A stretch of 64,000 nt of DNA, taken from the NCBI RefSeq assembly GCF_002443255.2, contig NW_019211456.1, positions 28,703,341 to 28,767,340 of the forward strand, read 5' to 3'. A program made the position numbers and the translations under genes. The DNA comes from Varroa destructor (taxonomy: Eukaryota; Arthropoda; Arachnida; Mesostigmata; Varroidae). The first letter of the stretch is position 1, and each line of letters opens with the position of its first letter. The notes beneath the pieces were generated by a model that searched no databases, had not been told where the DNA came from, and worked only from the letters and a program-made list of their open reading frames with translations. Shown here in pieces: positions 56,967 through 64,000 of this stretch.

Positions 56967-56992
<26 letters not shown>
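56967..56992. repeat. (GA)13 microsatellite
   Basis: Thirteen GA units directly after a strong donor-like word at 56943. Confidence 0.95.
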
Positions 56993-57243
56993 CATCACAT
57001 CGGCCTGACCAGTGCCATCGTCTGGCGCGTTCGCCAGCGCTCTACCTCTAACCCTACGCGATGTTGGTTACCCACCGCTACCACCAAACTGGTACACCAT
57101 TCGTTTGGTTTGACTCCCGTTAATTCGCTGAGTCCGAATCTATCCAGTAGACTGGTATTTCTCTTAGACCTACTCGGCATATTTGGCTCCTTCCTTCTCC
57201 ACTACTGTCCATAGCATCGTCCTCTTCCACTAGCTCCCCACTA

Positions 57244-57847
57244 ATGGACCAAGCGGCAGTCAACTTCTCTTTTACGAAACGAGTCGAGGGGACCATAGCG
57301 TCGTTGTTGACGATGGTAATCGTATTGAGTGCAATGAAGAAGCAACGACAGAAGTACGGAGAGAGCTATTCCATTCAAAAAAAAAGAATTACGAGCCAAA
57401 AACATCCATGCGCCATTAATGTCACACTACTCGTCAACTATCTTTCGCTCTTCTTGCCGATTTTAGTAAAGCTCAGCAGTAGATTTTATGTATGGCTAGC
57501 GGCCATAATTTGCAGGGTCACTAACGAGAGTCTTCTTGTGTTATGTGCCGCTACAGCTGATGGCCGTATTAATAACTGTTCAAGCCAAAAAAATCTACCC
57601 TAACACTCGACGGATGGCCGATCGTCGGCTGCGCCAAAAGGGGAAGGGGGTTGTCGATGTGCCTATCTGTGCATCCGTTAGTCTGCTTATGTGTTACATT
57701 TGTTTCTTCTTTTACTTTATAGTTGTCCTTCATCTACGTTCGATAGTAATGCGGTATAATGTTATGTCCGACTCGCTTTCTTCTCGCCCGAGTTCGTTCG
57801 TCTACGAACACCGACTACACCTGGACGTTGTCTTGAAAATGTTTTAA
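57244..57847 (+). pseudogene. Two overlapping frames resembling a broken membrane protein
   Basis: ATG at 57244 (G at +4) opens 119 codons with hydrophobic segments at about residues 17-32, 57-78 and 83-96, separated by basic loops. Before it ends (57603), a second frame in another register (57536-57847) continues. It has a segment that starts at FxxP-like CYVPLQLMAVLIT, a basic loop with TRRMADRRLRQKGKG, and a further strong hydrophobic segment (SLLMCYICFFFYFIVVL). Read across a shift near 57540-57600, it would have about five membrane segments with positive loops. That is the general look of a receptor fragment, but no family signature is present. Two unrelated chance frames are the alternative. 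Confidence 0.22.
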
Positions 57848-58765
57848 CGGTCCGAAACTGTCTATTCTTACTAGGAAAACGTGTCCAGTTGACTAAAATC
57901 TGAATTACATTTTCTTAAGCCTATTTGACACTACGATGAACCACACACAATTTGATTCTGTAAGACGCTAGCGACGTTTCGTAGTGGAATGTATTGCCCT
58001 AGCTGTACGCATGTTAGCTACGTCAGCAGTAAATTCAAGCAGAACTTCAGCCACTGAGCACTGCCTTCTAAACACCTACCCTGATGTCAGACATTCAACC
58101 GGTGGCAGATTTGGCTTAGTGAAAGCTTACGGATCACTGCCTATGAAGTTCAGTAAACTGGCGGGATTTCTGGGACTTTGGGCCTACAAGGGCTACTAAC
58201 TGATGTGCGCGTCCCGCTATTTCACCCGCGCTGATCCTCCAGTAGATAGTGAACGTCGACGAGCTGGCTAAACAGAATACATAGCCGTCTCCGAATACAA
58301 CAATCGCTAGTCTTGGGACATTCAGTCCTAACCGAGACTAATGTCCAGGCGTGGTTCAAGCGGCAAACGCTCGCGAGTCGCTTTTCTGCGAGGAGATAGA
58401 AGGCAGTTACGTGGACGGCAGGCAAGGCAACACGTTGGAGCTGCACGGAGCCACCGACTGAAAGATGTAGATTGAATTTGCTTTCGAACGGCTAATCGGA
58501 TTAAGGGGAGCGGTTGGCACCGGTATTACTGTTTCGGTGGTGGGGGATGGCCCCAATGGGCAACAGGGTAGAGCCTGTCGGAGGCACTGACTGTTGGCCT
58601 CGCTGCGGCTGGTCGCATGAGTGGCAGACTTTGCTTCTCAGACGTAAACGAAGCGGCGAAGATGAAACGAATGGGGATCAAGCATGAAGAAGGGGAGCTG
58701 TAGCAAGATTAGCTGGAGTGCCTGCCAAGCTTCTTGGTGTCAGCCCTATTCGATAGCCCTATTCA
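57848..58765. other. Mixed region, no supported gene
   Basis: Plus 57984-58199 and minus 58222-58446 are unsupported. A direct repeat, AGCCCTATTC, occurs at 58743-58752 and 58755-58764. Confidence 0.3.
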
Positions 58766-59017
58766 ATGAAGGTTAACTGCTATTGGACACGAGCAGCGAG
58801 AGAATACCTAGAGGAAGAAGTAACAAACTGGTCGATTTTTCGTCGCCTCTTGTGCGAGCTCGACAAGCTAGTACTTCTTTGTAAGATAGCGAAAGCCGAC
58901 GAAGTGCAACGTTGGCGTCCAACTGTGTATGGTTTTGTACGGATACCGAGCGAGATCGTGGTCGGAAACGTTTGGGTAGTAAAACGAGTCTTGAAGTCAT
59001 ATGAGGCATATCGATAA
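58766..59017 (+). other. Small ATG ORF, 83 codons
   Basis: A true ATG at 58766 just after the tandem AGCCCTATTC repeat. The residues are balanced, with an acidic start (REYLEEEVTNW), a leucine-rich helix and a valine-rich end. No membrane segment or signal peptide. The minus strand is open over the same span (58773-59117), so coding on either strand is uncertain. Confidence 0.2.
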
Positions 59018-59640
59018 CCGGCAATGAAAACAAATTTCTATAGTTTAAGACACGAAAGATGTGGTCATAGCCAGTTGATAATGAAGATGATAATAACTGC
59101 AATGTTGAATTTAACACTCCATGCAGAGCTAAGACAAAATGCGGTCAGGTGCATTCTACAACAAGAATAACTGAGTATCTTAAAAAGATTCGACAAATCG
59201 CTCATTTGCTAAGTAAAAATATCAACTTATTGGCCTTAGATTAGCACAGCCTCAAGGTTCACCTATAAGAGACGTAATGCTGGAGCCCGAAGGACCTTTT
59301 AAGTATAGCTGTATAACGTCGTTGTGTTGTCTTCTGCCCTTCCAGGCTTCTATGTGTAAAGAAGAATATCTCTATAGTAAAATAACATTTTTGTGTTAAT
59401 AATAATGAATACCGATATCTACTTAAAAACAAGCCACATCAAATAAACTTGTCTTTATTTCAAAGCTCATAATCAACCAGTTGCATTTGCGTCCGCGAGC
59501 TTTATCAGATATTCATCTTTACTTCTGCTTCGCTAGCTGTTTGAAAAGTTCGGACAAATAAATGTTTTATTTGTACGTCGATATTCACTTTACTGCCAGG
59601 TCTGTCACCCACATACCATTATATGTCATAAACTAAAAAA
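59018..59640. other. AT-rich stretch
   Basis: Dense stops; poly-A at 59635-59646. No gene. Confidence 0.4.
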
Positions 59641-59666
59641 AAAAAATGCCCTCTTTTCCTTTACAG

Positions 59667-59869
59667 TGGCTGAGTAGCAGCACCTCGAATCATACATGTT
59701 GTTGTTGTCGTTGTCGTCATCATCAAAACAGCGACGAGATGTTGGTATCCTTCGTTCTCGCCTTGCGACGCCCACCGGGTCCCTGCTTCTCCCCCTGTCT
59801 TTTTCTTCCTCTTTTTCTGGCCAGCTCAGAGAAGCCTGCTGTCTTCCTGCTTGCCCTCAGGGGGTATCG
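59667..59869 (+). CDS. Candidate exon after very strong acceptor
   Basis: CCCTCTTTTCCTTTACAG (ends 59666) is one of the best 3' splice sites in the window. Only the phase-0 frame stays open. It encodes a serine-rich start, a Cys/Arg/His run from a TTGTCG-type repeat (59698-59724) and a Pro/Leu-rich remainder. GGTATCG|GTAACA at 59869 is a moderate donor; without it the frame stops four bases later. The amino acid makeup is not convincing, so an untranslated exon is as likely. Confidence 0.22.
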
Positions 59870-60514
59870 GTAACATAAGCCGGCACCCGAGCAGTTGCGG
59901 ACCTTATCTTGCATCTGCTGCTACTTTCGACCCAACCGCCGCTACCGTACCCCTCTCGCACCGATAAATAATCGCCATGTTAATAAAAACACCAGTGTGC
60001 CATTTGACCTTCACGCCAGTTGTAGCAAGCGTGTCATCGTTTGTGTTAGCTGGCCATGGCGACGAGGTCCTGCGAAACGTGCTGTGCTCTTTCGCTTAGA
60101 GCACGAGTGCGTGAAAACGCGAAGAGGTTACCAGAGGAAATAGAACGAAAGCGGAAAATCTAACGGGTGCGTTTGGTTGAACCCCCAATTGCAGCCCATC
60201 TCAGAGTTTTGTTCTCGTTCGTCTTTCGTAATGACCGTTGCGACGGCTGCTGCGACCGCCAACAACAGCCGTGCGATGAGGAAGCAGGAAAAACTCCGCG
60301 TTGAAATCCCCACTTCCTGAAATTTCCTCTTCCTTTAAAATCTTCTCTCGGTAATTTTTCCTTATTCGCTTCGTTTTGTCTGGACGAGCAGCGCCGCGAG
60401 TCCTAAATTATAGGGGTGTATTTTTCGGACCAGCAACAGCAGCAGGCTGGAATATATACAGGCTCACGCCCCTTCCCTGTTTTTCATCCTATGTACTGAT
60501 CTCTTATTTCCTAG
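59870..60514. other. GC-moderate stretch ending in a strong acceptor
   Basis: Frames 59895-60143 (plus) and 60128-60313 (minus) are unsupported. TACTGATCTCTTATTTCCTAG at 60494-60514 gives a branch-point-like TACTGAT and an excellent pyrimidine tract and AG. Confidence 0.3.
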
Positions 60515-60723
60515 TGTGTTACCAGTGCCGTCCACGTCGCACTTTTAATCTCGTCCAGTCGAATCGACTCGGAAGCTATGTTTCACGGCTTGCATTGAGT
60601 GTTGCCGCCTGCTTAACGTGCATTAGCTCGAAGAGCCATGTTACGGATGCTAAAATTATAGTCGGTGCCCTAGTTGCTAGTAGGTTTCTCTCCTGTCCAC
60701 TTTCGACTCTCCACTACAAATGA
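60515..60723 (+). CDS. Candidate terminal exon after strong acceptor
   Basis: After TTATTTCCTAG, the phase-1 frame is open for 69 codons to TGA at 60721-60723, and the phase-0 frame for 27. The longer one opens CYQCRPRRTF and is moderately hydrophobic with scattered cysteines. CYQC recalls the start of Ly6-type domains, but the closing CC...N pattern is missing. No poly(A) signal is seen close by. Confidence 0.2.
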
Positions 60724-63080
60724 CTTCTGGGCCGACCTCCATCGCAAATTTGGTCCCTAGAATCAGTCGAATTTTTCGGGAATGGCAGAGAAAAGTGAAA
60801 AGTCTCCAGCTAGTCTCACCTTCTCAGCCACTCGTATGCTAAATATACGAATCCAGCCCCAGGCAAGCAATGGCTCTATGTCATTAGCCCATCAAAGTGG
60901 GTCGGTGACTAGCCTTAGCTAACGTTAAACCGGTCATCAATACGGCATTGCCTCTAGATCCGGCTTGCAGGCGTCTAAATCGACCCACAGCGAGTTGCTG
61001 AGCTTTGCTGGAGATCGATAGCACCGTCTAGTGCGAGCTACGACGAAATAACTCTGTTCTTCCGTGCACTGTAACGGGATATCGATGCTGTCACCTAATG
61101 CAGTGTACGTTATGATCTATCCATATGTCTACCTACATACGCACGGGAATGCATGTTGCTAGGCATGGCTGTTGGGTCATTTGGAAGAAACAATGTATTT
61201 TTGTTTATTTAGTAGTGGACTATTGTATTGTATGATACATTACATATCAGACTAAAAAAAGTGTTTTCGCCAATAATGAAAGGTTAATGGCTTGCTAGTT
61301 TATTTTTTCGGCTGAGCAGTAAGATTACACGTGAACAATACCGTTGACGCGTCGTAAGCAAGCCCCGTTTCCTGGGACGCTGATGGCCTTTCACCTATCA
61401 TGAAACTGTTCTGCCCCGTCCTTAGGAATAGTTTGTATCTTAACTAGCAGGGATTTGAAACCCGCCTAGAAAACGGGTAGATATCTAGTGCGTCACGCAA
61501 AGCGTGCCTTCTGTCACACAGCGAGCGTCGGTGCAGGCCTTCGCTCAGCCAGTGATGGCTTCTGTGAACATTGTTGGTCTTGAGGTAACGTTTACTCAAC
61601 GTATCACTTCAACATACATTCACCTTACGTAAAGGACGCTTTAGACTGATTGCAGACACGCTACATGTATCGTCACATGTGCGTCGGCAGAATTGGATGA
61701 GCGTGAAGCATGTAATGAAAAGGTACGTGTAGTCCTCCTGGAACATGAGTGCAGATTTACGTACAGCGGATTTGCATATCACAATTTTTCATATCCAATT
61801 TTATTTCAGCTAGCTATAGATGATGTGGCATCATACGGGTGCTTCGACAGATCAACTGTAATTAAGGCGCATAGGTTAAAGGTGGCCTGAATCATTATTT
61901 GGCTCGGCAGGTACGTTTTTGATACGTGCGCTATTATAGTGGTTTTACTGTATTGTTTGGATGTTATACATTGGAATCGTTGTGTATACTGAAAATGAAT
62001 CATGAATAGCAGCAATCGCGTTCATAACACTGGTAATAATTCTATTATTGTTGATAAAAACAAAGTCAGAAGGTTAGAATGCAGAGCTAGTTTTCAATGG
62101 CTGAATTCAATTCGCGAGTGAAGGTGAAGGACTCCAGCTAACCCAGACGTTTCTGCTTCTCGCAGCGAAAAGTTAATTAGCTATAACGTCTGACATATCA
62201 TTTTCAAGTGTATTGGCATTTGAATGCGGAGCGTATTTTGGACGTAACCCTCGTGAAGTCTGAACACTAACTCAGCATACGAGTACGTATAATCCAACTG
62301 CTTCGACGGATTTATATGTTACTGATATATTATTATTACTAGTATAATTACTAAATACAAAAGGTCCAAGGTAAGCTGGTAAAAGGCCTTTTACAATTTT
62401 TTGTTAGAGAAAACGAACGTCTTTGCAACCGGCATAAGCTTCTCTCAAGAAGTATAATATCGTACAGCTTAAGGAACAGGCATAGCATAGAGGGTCTTGG
62501 CTAAATATGCCCATTTGCTCACGTCGTTAACGTTGTCAGTAAATAGGCCACCGTAGATATATAATCTATTCTTGAACATGACATAAAACCATAGCGATTA
62601 GCATCAATGGTTTAAAGTTTAGCGCGAGCTATTTAAACAAGCTAGATAGGTCATTTCCTTCTATAACCATAGCCGCCATTATGGCGGGCCAATTTGTTCG
62701 CGGTCGTAAGGTAGAATATACGATGCAGAGGTCAATTCTGTGATCCACGCTCGTGACCAAAAGCTCATACGGGCGCATAACATCCGCGTTCAGCAAGTCC
62801 GTGTTGGGTGTAGTGGAGAGGTGGAAACTTTGAAATAGGTGAGAATCTTTACGACAGGTATCTCCATGAGAACTCTCAAACCAAAGGATCTTGCTGTATT
62901 GGCAAGGGGTATCTGCAACGCTTTAAAGGCTCTATAACACGCTAGATCAAGTCGCGTTCTTTGATTTGCTCTCCTTTTGACTCATTATAACGAGTACTAG
63001 GTCATAGGAAAAGGATATCAATGAAGTTTCTGCCTTCAGAAACCACTAAACATAATAGGTAATACTGCGCACCTTACCCC
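60724..63080. other. Mostly AT-rich, no supported gene
   Basis: Dense stops. AAG|GTAAGC at 62370-62371 and TAG|GTGAGA at about 62839 are isolated donors without open frames. ATGGCGG-type words occur at 62678. Frames 61693-61890 (plus) and 61806-62015 (minus) overlap without motif. Confidence 0.4.
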
Positions 63081-63082
63081 AT

Positions 63083-63601
63083 TTATATATAGATATATAT
63101 ATGTATACAGCCTAACGATGCGGCCTTTCGTCCTACCACGGACCCTTTGAAAGCGACGCCCCCTTTGAGAGGTTCGTCATGTGACACGAGAGACGTGTGC
63201 GAATGCGGATCTTTGCCACGGCACGTAGCGTATAGCCAGTGGCACAGCCATGAACGTAGAGACAATGTGATTGCTGTAAAGGAGGCGACAGAGATGGAAG
63301 AGGCGGCCGCCGCCGCCCTCACACCGTACCCGCCACCGTCGTAATAGTAGTGATAGACACAGAGGGCACAAACGCAGCTACAACGGAATCACGAAAGAAG
63401 GGATATAAACAGAGGATAAAGTGGGCGTCTGTTACGTGATGTCCCTGCGCACACCGAGAAAAAACAGGACGTTAGCTGCGTGTAAAGCATGCATCCAAAA
63501 TACTTTTGGCATTGATGTGAAGGGGGGACAGCGTCGGAGGCGGAGGGACGTTCCAAGGGGGCGGCTGCGTGCGACGGCTGACGTTTAGTGCCTGAGTACT
63601 C
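63083..63601. other. GC-rich island closed by a strong donor
   Basis: Contains GCGGCCGCCGCCGCC at about 63303-63317, and frames on both strands (63147-63344 plus, 63083-63322, 63177-63371 and 63389-63613 minus), none convincing. GAGTACTC|GTAAGT at 63601 is a strong plus-strand donor and sits at the island's right edge, as expected of an untranslated first exon. A second GC|GTAAGT follows at about 63718. Confidence 0.25.
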
Positions 63602-64000
63602 GTAAGTATTCATATGTTTTCATCAGCATAAGCTCTTTCAGATAGCGCTTCTGCTTGTTTCATTGGTGGTCGTATTGGCGTTGTAGTTGTCTGTTTGCGG
63701 GTGTTGATAAAGGGTGCGTAAGTTCCGTCTGCTTTGGTTTCGTAATCGCTAAATCAAACGTTTTCAGCACGACACAACCTGAACGTGGGTGTGAAGATCA
63801 AGTAAAAAAATACAAGTGACCACCTCGCATCAGGCCATAGTATCAACAGTGGCGGTAGAAAGCTCTAGCTTCATGTTGATGTATCCCACCTAGTTGCTCA
63901 AATATATACGTACGATCTTGTGCAAAATTAGATTTTTATAATTATGAGATAGTAAGAGTGTGGAAGCATAGTTTCTTCAATGGATTTGTTAAATTATTCT
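63602..64000. other. Right flank, no supported feature
   Basis: Mixed then AT-rich sequence; nothing seen beyond the donor-like word near 63718. Confidence 0.35.

Noticed and set aside
60515..60723. Ly6/uPAR-type domain suggested by CYQC
   Set aside because: The other conserved cysteines and the terminal Cys-Cys/Asn pattern are missing.
61440..61480. tRNA-like 3' arm around GGGATTTGAAACCC
   Set aside because: No matching A box, anticodon stem or acceptor stem can be folded in the neighbouring bases.
1..64000. Prokaryotic operons, CRISPR arrays, prophage or viral genome
   Set aside because: No long closely spaced genes, no ribosome binding sites, no regularly spaced direct repeats, and no recognisable viral proteins; the texture is that of animal noncoding DNA.

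Overview
The window looks like nuclear DNA of a metazoan, most likely an arthropod. There are no tightly packed genes, operons or ribosome binding sites. Open frames are short (none above about 190 codons), CpG is not depleted (unlike vertebrates), and there are typical eukaryotic microsatellites: (GT)n at 22989, (AT)n at 37045, (TA)n at 46072 and (GA)n at 56967. Strong GT-AG splice-site look-alikes are scattered through it. Composition and texture would suit a mite or tick, but that is a guess. I recognise no protein family with confidence and find no rRNA, tRNA, CRISPR array or intact transposon.

The layout is a mosaic. Long AT-rich stretches that read like intron or intergenic DNA (2303-4300, 5291-6780, 7471-8590, 9181-10980, 13501-14780, 15791-22080, 23071-24640, 31003-34780, 38981-41690, 50765-51790, 55215-56490, 60950-63080) alternate with islands of higher GC, about 0.5-3 kb each (521-2300, 4300-5290, 12411-13500, 14781-15790, 24641-27830, 34800-36050, 41700-43150, 44640-45560, 47700-48700, 49300-50760, 51790-53390, 54250-55215, 56490-57850, 58200-59020, 59640-60730, 63080-63600). 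Several islands begin at a good 3' splice-site sequence (520, 1863, 41720, 45225, 59666) or end at a good 5' splice-site sequence (12706, 45439, 63601). This suggests that some islands are exons of genes with long introns.

The best exon candidates are short. They include a signal-peptide-like first exon at 36605-36698 with a phase-compatible next exon at 37689, and a cysteine-containing exon at 38312-38423/38442. Others are at 20632-20729, 50503-50719 (cysteine-rich), 49990-50328 on the minus strand and 45226-45439, plus a pair at 30396-30461 and 30901-31002. A terminal-exon candidate lies at 1864-2302, with AATAAA at 2749. All are inferences from reading frame and splice context, without homology, so confidences are low.

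Other structures are a 397-bp element at 5826-6222 with perfect terminal inverted repeats and TA flanks (a MITE candidate), a 16-bp hairpin at 43713-43750, a 9-bp-arm palindrome at 37412-37430, and overlapping frames at 26071-26498 and 57244-57847 that could be decayed or frameshifted genes. I cannot point to a clearly new biological system here. The most useful leads are the splice-bounded small exons, which RNA-seq would quickly confirm or dismiss.
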